Below are positions 31,377 to 40,466 of a stretch of 64,000 nucleotides of DNA, one piece after another (position 1 is the stretch's first letter; each line of letters opens with the position of its first letter). The notes under the pieces were generated by a model. That model made no database searches and was not told the origin of the DNA. It saw nothing but the letters and a program-made list of their open reading frames with translations. Made by a program: the position numbers and the translations under genes. The stretch covers positions 345,012 to 409,011 of the forward strand of contig CAWBVG010000031.1 of NCBI GenBank assembly GCA_963792175.1. Reading direction: 5' to 3'. Source of the DNA: CAWBVG01 sp963792175 (lineage in GTDB: Bacteria > Acidobacteriota > Vicinamibacteria > Vicinamibacterales > CAVVIG01).

Positions 31377-32494
31377 CAGGCGGCGCGGCTCCTCTGCCGG
31401 CGGCGGGCGATCGCCTGTTCGTACGCGGCCCGGACGCGCTGCACCGTGCGGGCCCATCGGAACTCCCGGGCGCGGGCGATCCCTCGACTGAAGCACTCCG
31501 CGGCGTGTGCGCGATCCTCGAGCAGCCGCGCGATGCCGGCGGCGATCTCCTCCGGTCGATCGGGGTTGACGAGCACACCCGCCCCGCCGAGCACCTCCGG
31601 CAGCGATCCCCGGTCGGCGGCGACGACCGGCACGCCCGCCGACATGGCCTCCAGCACCGGGATGCCGAAGCCCTCCTCGAACGACGGCATCACCAGCAGC
31701 CGTGCGCCGTCGTAGAGCGCCCGGCGGTTGGCCGGTTCGACGTATCCGATGTGCCGGACGAATCCTTTCAACGGCGGACGGGCGATGCGATCGAGCCACG
31801 GCGCCGCCTCCTCAGTGGCTTTGCCCGCGAGGACAAGCTCAGAGGGAGTGCGCCCGACCGCTAGCAGGTGTTCGTACGCGTCAAGAAGGCCGCCGACGTT
31901 TTTCCGCGGTTCCAGCGTGCTGAAAAACAGCACGTAGCCCTCGCTCGGCGGCGTCGTGCGCGGCGCCCAGTCGGGCGCGCCGTGGGGACAGACGGCAATC
32001 CGATCGGCGGGGACGCCAAGCGTCCGCTCGACCTCGCCTGCGGTGAACGCGGACGGCACGATGATCGCGTCCGCCCGTTGTGCGTGGCTGTGCGCCAGGC
32101 GCGGGTAGTCGCGGCGGATTTCGGCGCGCGTACGTTCGGGATGGGCGAGGAAGTTCAAGTCGTGGATCGTGATCACCTGCGCGGCTTCGCGCGACGGCAT
32201 CAACAGCGGATGGGACGAATGCACGACGTCGAATCGCCGCGCCGACAGCGCTTCGATCGGCGGCCATTCCAGCCGGTGCCACAGCAGGTTCAACAGTCGA
32301 ACCGGAATGCGCCGGTCGACGGTCGCGACGCCCGCCAGGTCGCCGTTCAGCGCCAGCCGATCCTTCCACGAGCTCGAGAAGATCGTCAGATCGTCGTCGC
32401 CGGTTGCGACGAGCGCCTTCGTGAGCTGGTGCGTGTACTCACCCGCGCCGCTGCGTTCACGCAGCGCCGGACGATAGTCGATCAGGACGCGCAC
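31376..32494 (-). CDS. Glycosyltransferase family 4
   Basis: Intact, 372 residues, first gene of the minus-strand polysaccharide run. MRVLIDYRPALRERSGAGEY opens it, VITIHDLNFLAHPERT and VPSAFTAGEVERTLGV lie in the first domain, FSTLEPRKNVGGLLDAYEHL starts the second, and PSFEEGFGIPVLEAMSAG holds the E-x7-E motif. It resembles the other GT4 enzymes of the locus at the same landmarks, so they are probably old duplicates with different acceptors. It starts with GTG at 32494, divergent from ugd across 37 bp. Confidence 0.9.
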   Translation of the reverse strand: MRVLIDYRPALRERSGAGEYTHQLTKALVATGDDDLTIFSSSWKDRLALNGDLAGVATVDRRIPVRLLNLLWHRLEWPPIEALSARRFDVVHSSHPLLMPSREAAQVITIHDLNFLAHPERTRAEIRRDYPRLAHSHAQRADAIIVPSAFTAGEVERTLGVPADRIAVCPHGAPDWAPRTTPPSEGYVLFFSTLEPRKNVGGLLDAYEHLLAVGRTPSELVLAGKATEEAAPWLDRIARPPLKGFVRHIGYVEPANRRALYDGARLLVMPSFEEGFGIPVLEAMSAGVPVVAADRGSLPEVLGGAGVLVNPDRPEEIAAGIARLLEDRAHAAECFSRGIARAREFRWARTVQRVRAAYEQAIARRRQRSRAA

Positions 32495-32523
32495 TTGTTT
32501 AAGTCTTTCCGAGTCAGTATCTT
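32495..32523 (+). promoter_or_regulatory. Putative sigma-70 promoter of ugd, possibly leaderless
   Basis: TTGTTT (32495-32500) and TATCTT (32518-32523) are 17 nt apart, 9 nt before the ugd ATG at 32532. A start site 7-8 nt after the -10 box would place the RNA 5' end at or just before the ATG, and no Shine-Dalgarno sequence is present. The same 37 bp must also serve the divergent GT4. Confidence 0.5.
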
Positions 32524-32531
32524 ATTGTGAA

Positions 32532-33833
32532 ATGAAAATCGCCGTTGTCGGAACCGGTTACGTGGGGCTTGTCCTGGGTGCGTGCCTCGCGGAAAACGGC
32601 AACACCGTCATTTGCGTCGACAAGGACGCCTCGAAGGTCGACATGCTCAAGGCCGGCCGGATGCCGATTTATGAGCCTGGCCTCGAGGAAATCGTCCGCC
32701 GCAACGATCACGAAGAGCGCCTCACGTTCACAACTGACCTGCACTCCGCGGTGCGCGCCTCGGATTTCGTCTTCATCGCCGTCGGAACGCCCCAGGGCGA
32801 GGACGGGTCGGCCGATCTTCAGCACGTCCTGGCCGTCGCGAAAGAGATCGGCCGGGCGATGAATAAGTACACCGTCGTCGTCGATAAGAGCACAGTGCCG
32901 GTCGGGACCGCCCAACGCGTGCGCGACACGGTCGCCGCTGAAGCCAAGCATCCGTTCAGCGTGGTGAGCAACCCGGAATTCCTGAAGCAAGGCGCGGCGA
33001 TCGAAGACTTCATGAAGCCGGATCGCGTCGTGATCGGCGTCGAGGACAACGACGACCGGGCCGCGATGCTCATGAAGGAGCTGTACGGTCCCTTCACCCG
33101 GACCGGCGCGCCGATCCTGACCATGAGCACGGCGAGCGCCGAGCTGTGCAAGTACGCCGCGAACTCGATCCTCGCGACGCGGATCTCGTTCATGAACGAG
33201 ATCGCGAACATGTGCGAGCTGGTGGGCGCGGACGTCGACCAGGTGCGGAAGGCGATCGGCGCCGACCGCCGCATCGGCACGTCGTTCCTGTTTCCGGGCG
33301 TCGGATACGGCGGCAGCTGCTTCCCCAAGGACACGCAGGCGCTGCTCAAGTCGGCGTCGGACAAGGGCTACGACTTCAAGATTCTCCGCGCCGTCGAGGA
33401 CGTGAACGATCGGCAGAAAGAGCGGCTGGTCGAGAAGATCGCCGCCAGGTTCAAGGACCTGACCGGCAAAACGATCGCGTTGTGGGGCCTGGCGTTCAAG
33501 CCGCGAACCGACGACATGCGCGAAGCGCCGGCGATTCCGATTATCGAGGGCTTGCTGGCGCGCGGCGCGAAGGTGAAAGCCTACGACCCGGCGGCCGGGC
33601 CGGTTGCCAGGAACATCTTCGGCAGCCGGATCGAATTGTGCGACAAGAGCTACGACGCGCTGGCCGGCGCCGACGCGCTGGCGGTCGTCACGGAATGGAA
33701 CGAATTCCGCGAGCCCGATTTCGAGAGGATGCGCAGCCTGCTCAAGGCGCCGGTCATCTTCGACGGCCGGAACATCTATTCGCCCGAGCAGATGCGCGCG
33801 CTCGGCTTCACCTATCTGTCCATTGGACGCTAG
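32532..33833 (+). CDS. ugd: UDP-glucose 6-dehydrogenase
   Basis: An intact 433-residue protein. MKIAVVGTGYVGLVLGACLA is the NAD-binding start, VAVGTP-type FIAVGTPQGEDGSAD and STVPVGTA follow, SNPEFLKQGAAIEDF holds the substrate loop, and GVGYGGSCFPKDTQAL contains the catalytic cysteine. It oxidises UDP-glucose twice to UDP-glucuronate, the substrate of the decarboxylase at 23133-24077, so the locus makes UDP-xylose. ATG 32532 is the family start. The TTG start of galE overlaps its 3' end. Confidence 0.95.
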   Translation: MKIAVVGTGYVGLVLGACLAENGNTVICVDKDASKVDMLKAGRMPIYEPGLEEIVRRNDHEERLTFTTDLHSAVRASDFVFIAVGTPQGEDGSADLQHVLAVAKEIGRAMNKYTVVVDKSTVPVGTAQRVRDTVAAEAKHPFSVVSNPEFLKQGAAIEDFMKPDRVVIGVEDNDDRAAMLMKELYGPFTRTGAPILTMSTASAELCKYAANSILATRISFMNEIANMCELVGADVDQVRKAIGADRRIGTSFLFPGVGYGGSCFPKDTQALLKSASDKGYDFKILRAVEDVNDRQKERLVEKIAARFKDLTGKTIALWGLAFKPRTDDMREAPAIPIIEGLLARGAKVKAYDPAAGPVARNIFGSRIELCDKSYDALAGADALAVVTEWNEFREPDFERMRSLLKAPVIFDGRNIYSPEQMRALGFTYLSIGR

Positions 33834-34854
33834 CGCGCTCGAGCGCCGGAGCCGCGGCGGAGGGGGCCGCGCCGTCCTCGTCACGGGAGGCGCCGGCTAC
33901 ATCGGCAGCCACGCGGCGAAGGCGCTCCAACGAGCGGGCTACCGCGTCCTCGTCTACGACAACCTCGTCGCCGGACACCGGGCCGCGGTGAAATTCGGCG
34001 ACCTCGTCGAAGGCGATATCCTCGACACCGACGGGCTGACCGAGGTGCTCCGCCGTCAACAGGTCTTCGCGGTGATGCATTTCGCCGCGTTTCTCGACGT
34101 CGGCGAATCGGTGCGCGACCCGTCGAAGTACTACCGCAACAACGTCGCCGGCGCCGCGAGCGTGCTCAGCGCGATGGCGGCGGCCGCGGTCAAGCACTTC
34201 GTCTTCTCGTCGACCTGCGCGACCTACGGCGAGCCGATCGAGACGCCGATCGCCGAGACGCACCCGCAGCAGCCGATCAACAGCTACGGCGAGAGCAAGC
34301 TGGCCATCGAACGCGCGCTGCCGCACTTCGAACGGGCGCACGGCATGTCGTGGGTCGCCCTGCGGTATTTCAACGCCGCGGGGGCCGATCCGGACGGCGA
34401 GATCGGCGAAGATCACGATCCCGAGATTCACGTGATCCCGCGCGCCATCGAGGCGGCCACCGGCGGCCGGCGGCTGGAGGTGTTCGGCGACGATTACCCG
34501 ACGCCGGACGGCACCTGCCTCCGCGACTACGTCCACGTGTCGGACCTTGCCGACGCGCACCTGCGCGCGCTCGAAACCATCGTCGAGACCGGCAAGTCCG
34601 GGGCGTACAACCTGGGGACCGGCCGCCCGCATTCGGTGCGCGAAGTGATCGACACCGTCGAAAGGGTCACCGGCCGTGCGGTGCCCTGGGCGCTCGGACC
34701 GCGGCGTCCTGGCGACCCGGCCGTGCTGTACGCCGCGCCCCACAAAGCGCAGGCCGAGCTGCACTGGACACCGCGGCACGCCGACCTCGATGCGATCGTG
34801 CGCACCGCCTGGAACTGGCACCGCACGCACCCGAACGGATACGAGGACAAATAG
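33823..34854 (+). CDS. galE: UDP-glucose 4-epimerase
   Basis: An intact 343-residue extended SDR. LVTGGAGYIGSHAAKAL binds NAD, VMHFAAFLDVGESVRDPSKY is the epimerase A-x-x-x-V-G-E-S motif, FSSTCATYGEP supplies Ser/Thr and NSYGESKLAIE the Tyr-x3-Lys pair. LRYFNAAGADPDGEIGEDHDPE is diagnostic of GalE. It interconverts UDP-glucose and UDP-galactose for the polysaccharide pathway. No ATG or GTG fits; TTG at 33823 gives the normal length and overlaps ugd by 11 nt, so coupled translation is likely. Stop TAG directly abuts the msbA-like GTG. Confidence 0.92.
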   Translation: MDASALERRSRGGGGRAVLVTGGAGYIGSHAAKALQRAGYRVLVYDNLVAGHRAAVKFGDLVEGDILDTDGLTEVLRRQQVFAVMHFAAFLDVGESVRDPSKYYRNNVAGAASVLSAMAAAAVKHFVFSSTCATYGEPIETPIAETHPQQPINSYGESKLAIERALPHFERAHGMSWVALRYFNAAGADPDGEIGEDHDPEIHVIPRAIEAATGGRRLEVFGDDYPTPDGTCLRDYVHVSDLADAHLRALETIVETGKSGAYNLGTGRPHSVREVIDTVERVTGRAVPWALGPRRPGDPAVLYAAPHKAQAELHWTPRHADLDAIVRTAWNWHRTHPNGYEDK

Positions 34855-36622
34855 GTGGTCAGGCAGCGGACGACCCTGCGACGGCTGTTCCGCTACGCCA
34901 CCCCGTATCGCGGACGGCTGGCGTGGGCCGTCGTCGGGATGACGGTCTACGCCGTCGGGTCCGCGGGCCTGGCCTGGCTGATCAAGCCGATCTTCGACAG
35001 CGTGCTCCCCAAGCAGCAGGAAGTCGCGCTGATTGCCTGGGGCATCGTCGGCGTCTATCTGCTGAAGGGGATCGGATCCTACGTCTCGTCGTATCTGATG
35101 GCGGACGTCGGCCAGCGCGTCGTCATGGACCTGCGCAACGATCTCTACCGCCACATCCTGGGCCAGTCCGCCGGGTTCTTCGCGCACGGCGCCACCGGCC
35201 GCCTGCAGTCGCGCATCAACAACGACGTCGGTCAAGTGCAGCAGGCGGTGTCCGAGACGGCCGGGGATCTCGCGCGCGAGACGCTGTCACTGGTCGGATT
35301 TGCGGGGTTGCTGTTGTACTACGACGCACGGCTGACGCTCGTCTGCATGACCGGCGCGCCGCTGATCGTGTATCCGCTGATCCGCCTCGGTCAGCGCGTC
35401 CGGCGCACGACACGCAGAAGTCAGGAGGCACTCGAGCAGCTCTCTCATCTCAGCTCCGAAGCGTTCACCGGGCATCGGATCGTCAAGGCGTTCGGGATGG
35501 AGAAGCACGAGGCCGACAAGTTCACGCGTGCCGGACATCACCTGTTCCGGACGAACATGAAGGTCACGGCCGCCCTGGCGACCCTGCCGCCGTTGATGGA
35601 ACTGCTCGGCGGCATCGGCATGGCGGCGGCGCTCGTCTACGGCAGCGCGCAGATCGCGGACAACCGGTTGACGACGGGGCAGTTCGCGCTGTTCATCAGC
35701 ACGTTGTTCCTGATGTACGGGCCGGCGAAGAAGCTCAGTCGGGTCAACGCCAACCTGCAGCAGGCGATCGCGGCGTCGGAGCGCATTTTCGAGCTGCTCG
35801 ACACCCACAGCGAGGTGAAAGAGCTGCCCGGCGCGGACGCGCTGGCACCCTTTCACCGGCTCATCGAGTTCAGGGAGGTTGGCTTCGGCTACGACGACGG
35901 CCCGGGCCGCATCCTCCGGGACGTGTCGCTTCGCGGTGCGGGCCGGACAGATGGTCGCGATCGTCGGCCGCAGCGGCGCCGGCAAGACGACGCTGGTCAA
36001 TCTGTTGCCGCGCTTCTACGACGTCAGCGCTGGCACCATCCTGATCGACGGCGTCGACATCCGCGAGGTGACGTTGAAGTCGCTGCGTAAACAGATCGGC
36101 ATCGTGACGCAGGACACCGTGCTGTTCGACGATTCGATCGCCACCAACATCGCCTATGGATCGCCGAAGGCGACGCTGCAGGAAATTGAAGCGGCCGCCC
36201 GCGCCGCCAACGCGCACGACTTCATTGCGGCGTTGCCGCGCGCCTACGACACGATGATCGGCGAGCGCGGACAGCGGTTATCCGGTGGACAGCGGCAGCG
36301 TGTCGCGATCGCGCGGGCGCTGTTGAAGAACGCGCCGATCCTGGTGCTCGACGAGGCCACGTCCGCGCTCGACACCGAATCGGAGCTTCTGGTGCAGGAG
36401 GCGCTGGCGAACCTGATGCTCAACCGCACGTCGTTCGTCATCGCGCACCGGCTGTCGACGATTCGCCGCGCCGACGCCATCATCGTGCTCGAGCGCGGCC
36501 GCGTTGTCGAGATCGGCCGACACGACGAGCTGCTGGCGCGGCCGGATGGCACCTACGCGACGCTCTATCAACTGCAGCTGCTCGAAGGACGAAAGGCGGA
36601 GCGTCGAATGGTGCCGTCGTGA
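34855..36622 (+). CDS. msbA: Lipid A export ABC transporter MsbA-like, ATP-binding/permease (one frameshift)
   Basis: A half-transporter of about 589 residues. Six membrane helices begin with LAWAVVGMTVYAVGSAGLAW and LIAWGIVGVYLLKGIGSY. QRVVMDLRNDLYRHIL, GRLQSRINNDVGQVQ and GHRIVKAFGMEKHE are MsbA coupling-helix landmarks. The nucleotide-binding domain has Walker A GRSGAGKTT, Q-loop IGIVTQDTVLFDDSI, signature LSGGQRQRVAIARALL and Walker B ILVLDEATSALD. The frame changes near 35930; removing one C gives VSFAVRAGQMVAIVG. GTG 34855 follows the galE stop immediately. It flips lipid A core or related lipids across the inner membrane; beside this locus it might also move a lipid-linked sugar. Confidence 0.9.
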
Positions 36623-37512
36623 TCAAGAGCATGACCGGCTTCACGTCGGTGACCCGCGAAGACGAGCGCGCGACGATTACGGTCACCATTCGGGCGTTGA
36701 ACCACCGCTATCTCGATCTGCAGCTGCGGGTCCCGCAGTCGATCGCCGCAATCGAGGGCGAGGTGCGGGGGCTGGTCGGCAAGCATGTCGCGCGCGGGCG
36801 CGTCGAGTTGAGCGTCTCGCTGCAGCTCCGTCAGACGCCCGGCGTCGAGGTCGAGCTGAACGAAGCGTTCGCGCGAGCGCTCGAAGCCGCGCTGGATCAG
36901 GCGCGCGAACGCGGGTTGGTCAATGGCACGCTGACGCCGGGCGATCTGGTCCGGATGCCGCAGGCGCTGACGATTCGGGAACGCCAGAGCGGCGACGACG
37001 ACTCGGCGCAAGCGGCGGTGGCCGAAGAGGCGCGCGCGGCGGTCGTGCAGGCGCTGGTCGATCTCGATGCGATGCGCAGCCGGGAGGGGGAGCACTTGCG
37101 GACCGACCTCGACGTCAGGCGGGCGTTTGTCGCCGACCTCGTCGAGCGGATCGCGGCGGCGGCCGACGAGGGGCGGGCGGCGATGGAGCTGCGGGTCGCC
37201 GAGCGCGTGCGCGAGATGCGCACCGAGCTGCAGGCCGACGAGAACGCCGTCGCGCAGGAGATCGTCCGCATGGCGGCGCGCTCCGACATCAGCGAAGAGG
37301 TGACCCGCTTCCGGGTCCACGTGTCCCACTGGAGCGCGCTGGCCGACAGCCCCGAGCCGTGCGGCCGCAAGCTCGATTTCCTGCTGCAGGAGATGAATCG
37401 GGAAGTGAACACGATGGGATCGAAGGCGGACGGCCTTCGCGTGTCGGAGCTGATCATCAACGCGAAGGCGGAGCTCGAGAAGATGCGCGAGCAGGTCCAG
37501 AATGTCGAGTGA
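36619..37512 (+). CDS. yicC: YicC family endoribonuclease
   Basis: An intact 297-residue protein starting MIKSMTGFTSV, the signature of the family, with IRALNHRYLDLQLRVP near residue 30 and the C-terminal block GRKLDFLLQEMNREVNTMGSKA plus VSELIINAKAELEKMREQVQNVE. Escherichia coli YicC is an RNase that degrades the small RNA RyhB. It starts with GTG overlapping the MsbA stop (GTGA) and overlaps gmk by 11 nt. The yicC-gmk-rpoZ-coaBC-priA order is a widely conserved housekeeping arrangement. Confidence 0.92.
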   Translation: MIKSMTGFTSVTREDERATITVTIRALNHRYLDLQLRVPQSIAAIEGEVRGLVGKHVARGRVELSVSLQLRQTPGVEVELNEAFARALEAALDQARERGLVNGTLTPGDLVRMPQALTIRERQSGDDDSAQAAVAEEARAAVVQALVDLDAMRSREGEHLRTDLDVRRAFVADLVERIAAAADEGRAAMELRVAERVREMRTELQADENAVAQEIVRMAARSDISEEVTRFRVHVSHWSALADSPEPCGRKLDFLLQEMNREVNTMGSKADGLRVSELIINAKAELEKMREQVQNVE

Positions 37513-38137
37513 TCGAGGGCTGCTCTTCATCGTCTCAGCCCCTTCGGGGACCGGCAAGACCACCCTGGTCGAACGGCTGGTCGAGCACACTCCCAGCCTG
37601 AAGATGTCGCGGTCCTACACGTCGCGGCCCGCCCGCGAGGGTGAAACCGACGGGGTGGACTATAATTTTGTGAGGCGGCCGACGTTCGAGGCGATGGCCG
37701 CCGCCGGTGAATTCCTGGAGTGGGCGGAAGTGTTCGGCAACCTGTACGGCACGGGCGCGTCGGACACCGAACGCATGCTGGCGTCGGGGCACGACGTCGT
37801 CCTCGTCATCGACGTGCAGGGCGCCCGCAAGGTGCGGGCGCGCGGGGTCGAAACCACCACGGTGTTCGTGATGCCGCCGTCGATGGCGGTGCTCGAACAA
37901 CGGCTGCGCGGCCGCAGCAAGGACAGCGAGACCGAGATTCAGCGGCGGCTGCAGGTGGCGCGCGACGAGGTGGCGGCGTTCGCCGAGTACGATTTCGTCG
38001 TCGTCAATGACGAGCTGACGTCCGCCGTCGACCGGCTGCGCAGCATCGTCGTCGCCGAGCGGTCGCGTCTGGACCGGATGCAGCCATCAGCCGAAACAAT
38101 AGTCAGCTCGTTTTTGAAGGGTGCACGCACACCATGA
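37502..38137 (+). CDS. gmk: Guanylate kinase
   Basis: An intact 211-residue protein. P-loop is SAPSGTGKTT, SRSYTSRPAREGETDGVDY is the GMP-binding segment, and YGTGASDTERML, VLVIDVQGARKVR and RLRGRSKDSETEIQRRL complete the lid and base-binding regions. It phosphorylates GMP to GDP. It starts within yicC (11-nt overlap) and its TGA overlaps the rpoZ ATG (ATGA), so these three genes form a tight operon. Confidence 0.95.
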   Translation: MSSDRGLLFIVSAPSGTGKTTLVERLVEHTPSLKMSRSYTSRPAREGETDGVDYNFVRRPTFEAMAAAGEFLEWAEVFGNLYGTGASDTERMLASGHDVVLVIDVQGARKVRARGVETTTVFVMPPSMAVLEQRLRGRSKDSETEIQRRLQVARDEVAAFAEYDFVVVNDELTSAVDRLRSIVVAERSRLDRMQPSAETIVSSFLKGARTP

Positions 38138-38319
38138 TTGATCGCAGCAAACTCTCCAATTCGTTCGAGTTCGTCGTCACCGCCGGCGCGCGCGCCCGGC
38201 AGCTGCTCGCGGGATCCACGCCGCGCGTGGTGGTCGGCGAGCACAAGAAGACGACGGTCGCGCAGACCGAAGTGATGACTGGACAGGTCGAGAAGATCGA
38301 AGCGAAGGACGTCGGGTAA
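38134..38319 (+). CDS. rpoZ: RNA polymerase omega subunit
   Basis: Sixty-one residues: MIDRSKLSNSFEFVVTAGAR, ARQLLAGSTP, then KTTVAQTEVMTGQVEKIE. The position after gmk, the length and the ARQL motif identify omega, which assists beta' folding. The TAA stop and the last glycine lie in the heptamer repeat that follows, so the original C-terminus may have been altered by the repeat. Confidence 0.88.
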   Translation: MIDRSKLSNSFEFVVTAGARARQLLAGSTPRVVVGEHKKTTVAQTEVMTGQVEKIEAKDVG

Positions 38320-38382
38320 TCGAGTAATCGGGGAATTGGGTAATTGCAATTACCCAATCAATTACCAATTACCCAATTACCA
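38314..38382. repeat. TAATTGGG/CCCAATTA repeat forming a long hairpin between rpoZ and coaBC
   Basis: The left half has GGGTAATCGAGTAATCGGGG-like units and the right half CCCAATTACC units. The centre GGGTAATTGCAATTACCC (38338-38355) is a perfect 18-bp palindrome. The array supplies the rpoZ stop and ends 16 bp before the coaBC ATG. As RNA it would fold into a stable stem within the operon. The same family recurs at 42740-42814. Confidence 0.85.
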
Positions 38383-38398
38383 GTGCTGAGATGCTGAG

Positions 38399-39629
38399 AT
38401 GCTGATCGCCCTAGGCGTGACCGGCGGCATCGGCGCCTACAAGGCGGTCGAGGTTGCGCGCGGGCTGCAGAAGCGCGGCCACGAAGTCGTCGCCGTGATG
38501 ACGCATTCCGCGACGCGCTTTGTCGGCCCCGTCACGTTCGAAGCCATCACGCGCCGGCGGGTGATCACCGATCAGTTCGAGCCCGGCGCCAACGCCGACA
38601 TCGAGCACATCGCCCTGGCGTCGACCATCGACCTGCTCCTGATCGCGCCGGCCACCGCGAATATCGTCGGCAAGCTGGCGCACGGCCTCGCCGACGACTT
38701 TCTGTCCACCCTCTACACCGCGACCCGCGCGCCGGTGCTGCTCGCGCCGGCGATGAACACCCAGATGTTCGAGCACGAAGCGGTGCGGCGCAATCTCGAC
38801 ACGCTCGCGGCGCGCGGCGTCCGCTTCGTCGATCCGGGCGAGGGATATCTCGCGTGCGGGTGGATTGGCAAGGGCCGGCTGGCCGAGCCGGAAGAGATTG
38901 TCGCGGCCGCCGAGGCGATTCTGCGACCACAAGGTCCGCTCCGTGGCCAGCGCGTGCTGGTCACCGCCGGGCCGACCTACGAAGACGTCGATCCCGTGCG
39001 CTACATCGGCAATCGCTCGAGCGGCCGCATGGGCTATGCGATCGCCGCCGAGGCGGCGCGGCGCGGGGCGGAGGTGACGCTGGTCACCGGGCCATCGAGC
39101 CTGGAGGCGCCTCCGGTGCGCGAAGTGGTCCGCGTCCGCAGCGCCGCGGAGATGCATCAGGCCGTGATGACGCGGGCCGGCGAGATGCAGGTCGCGATCA
39201 TGGCGGCGGCGGTGGCCGATTACGCGCCCGCGGATCGCGCCGCGCAGAAGGTGCCGAAGGGCGGCGAGACGGTCACCCTCGTGCTGAAGCGAACGCCTGA
39301 TATCCTCGGCGACCTCGGCCAGCGGCGCCTGGCCTCGGGCGCGGGGCCGGTCCTCGTCGGGTTCGCCGCCGAGACGGAGGATGTCGTGGCGCACGCGAGC
39401 GCGAAGCGCGAGCGCAAGCACGCGGACCTCATCGTCGCCAACGACGTGTCGCGGACCGACGCCGGGTTCGACGTCGACGCGAACGCGGTCACGATCGTCG
39501 AGCGCCGCCGGCGCGGAGGCGCTGCCGCTGCAGTCGAAGGCTCGCGTCGCGGCGCAGATTCTGGATCGGGTCGAAAAGCTCCTCAGTGGATCGCGATCAA
39601 CTCACCGAACATCTGAAATTCGCGGCTGA
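38399..39629 (+). CDS. coaBC: Bifunctional phosphopantothenoylcysteine decarboxylase / phosphopantothenate-cysteine ligase (3'-end frameshift)
   Basis: The N-terminal flavoprotein domain (LIALGVTGGIGAYKAVEVAR; ADIEHIALA with the active-site His; APAMNTQMFEHEAVRRN; GYLACGWIGKGRLAEP with the catalytic Cys) and C-terminal ligase domain (VLVTAGPTYEDVDPVRYIGN; RSSGRMGYAIAAEA; AVADYAPADRAAQKVPK; VGFAAETED) are complete. It makes 4'-phosphopantetheine for coenzyme A. Near 39510 one extra base shifts the frame; removing it gives RRGAEALPLQSKARVAAQIL and a stop at 39629, overlapping the next gene by 44 nt. Unshifted, translation would end at 39616 with an unrelated tail. Confidence 0.92.
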
Positions 39630-40380
39630 GCTCGGCGTCGCCGGTGTGAGCCGCGATCCCGCCTGGCGCACGCGACAGGGCGACACGCTCGTCGTCCCAC
39701 CCGCTCAAGGCGAGCGGATCGCCGAACCATCGCCGCGCGCCGCGTCGGCTCTCGACCCAGCTCGCGACGACGCCCAGGCTCTCGACGGGGCGAAGGGCGA
39801 GCCGGTGACGTTCTCCGCGAATGCCGCCGAGGCGCTCGCCGCCGTCCGCGCGGATATCGGCGACTGCACCCGGTGCAAGCTGCACGGTCAGGGCAGGCGG
39901 CAGATCGTGTTCGGCGTCGGCAATCCCGACGCCGACCTGATGTTCGTCGGCGAGGCTCCCGGCGCGGACGAGGACATCCAGGGCATTCCGTTCGTCGGCC
40001 GGGCCGGTCAGCTGCTGACGAAAATCATCGAGGCGATCGACCTGAAGCGCGAGGATGTCTACATCGCCAACGTCATCAAGTGCCGGCCGCCGGGCAACCG
40101 CAATCCGGAGCCGGACGAGGTCGAGACGTGCGAGCCGTTTCTGTTTCAGCAGATCGACATCATCAAGCCGAAGGTGATCGTCGCGCTGGGGAAGTTCGGG
40201 GCGCAGACGCTGCTGCGCACGCTGGATCCCATTTCGCGCCTGCGCGGGCGCGTCTACAATTTCCGCGGCGCCAAGCTCGTTCCCACGTTTCACCCGGCGT
40301 ACCTCCTGCGCAACCCGTCCTCGAAGCGCGAGGTGTGGGAGGATATGAAACTTGTCCGAACGCTCTTAAGTGAAAAGTGA
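39586..40380 (+). CDS. Family-4 uracil-DNA glycosylase (Fe-S)
   Basis: An intact 264-residue protein. The iron-sulphur cysteines are visible in DCTRCKLHGQGRR and in KCRPPGNRNPEPDEVETCEPF. The active-site motif is FVGEAPGADEDIQGIPFVGR, and TFHPAYLLRNPSSKREVWEDM is the C-terminal catalytic histidine region. It removes uracil from DNA. An N-terminal extension of about 75 residues is low-complexity. GTG 39586 is within the coaBC 3' end. The final LSEK and TGA are encoded by the AAAAGTGAAAAGT start of a heptamer array. Confidence 0.9.
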   Translation: MDRDQLTEHLKFAAELGVAGVSRDPAWRTRQGDTLVVPPAQGERIAEPSPRAASALDPARDDAQALDGAKGEPVTFSANAAEALAAVRADIGDCTRCKLHGQGRRQIVFGVGNPDADLMFVGEAPGADEDIQGIPFVGRAGQLLTKIIEAIDLKREDVYIANVIKCRPPGNRNPEPDEVETCEPFLFQQIDIIKPKVIVALGKFGAQTLLRTLDPISRLRGRVYNFRGAKLVPTFHPAYLLRNPSSKREVWEDMKLVRTLLSEK

Positions 40381-40463
40381 AAAGTTAAAACTAAAGTGTC
40401 TGTGCTTTACCTTTGACTGTTGCCTTTTAACTTTTAACTTTTAACTTTTAACTTTTAACTTTA
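40368..40463. repeat. AAAAGTT / TTTTAAC heptamer array between UDG and priA
   Basis: The left part is AAGTGAAAAGTGAAAAGT-like. The right part is five exact TTTTAAC units at 40425-40459 and a degenerate TTTAAGG. The halves are inverted relative to each other and can pair. It supplies the UDG stop codon on the left and, on the right, the AAGG directly before the priA GTG at 40467. The array is AT-rich in 66%-GC-like surroundings. Confidence 0.9.
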
Positions 40464-40466
40464 AGG

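Noticed and set aside
33808..35235. Minus-strand open frame opposite galE and msbA
   Set aside because: Shadow of two well-supported plus-strand genes.
38314..38382. CRISPR-like array
   Set aside because: Heptamer repeats have no 20-40 bp spacers and no cas genes are present anywhere in the window.
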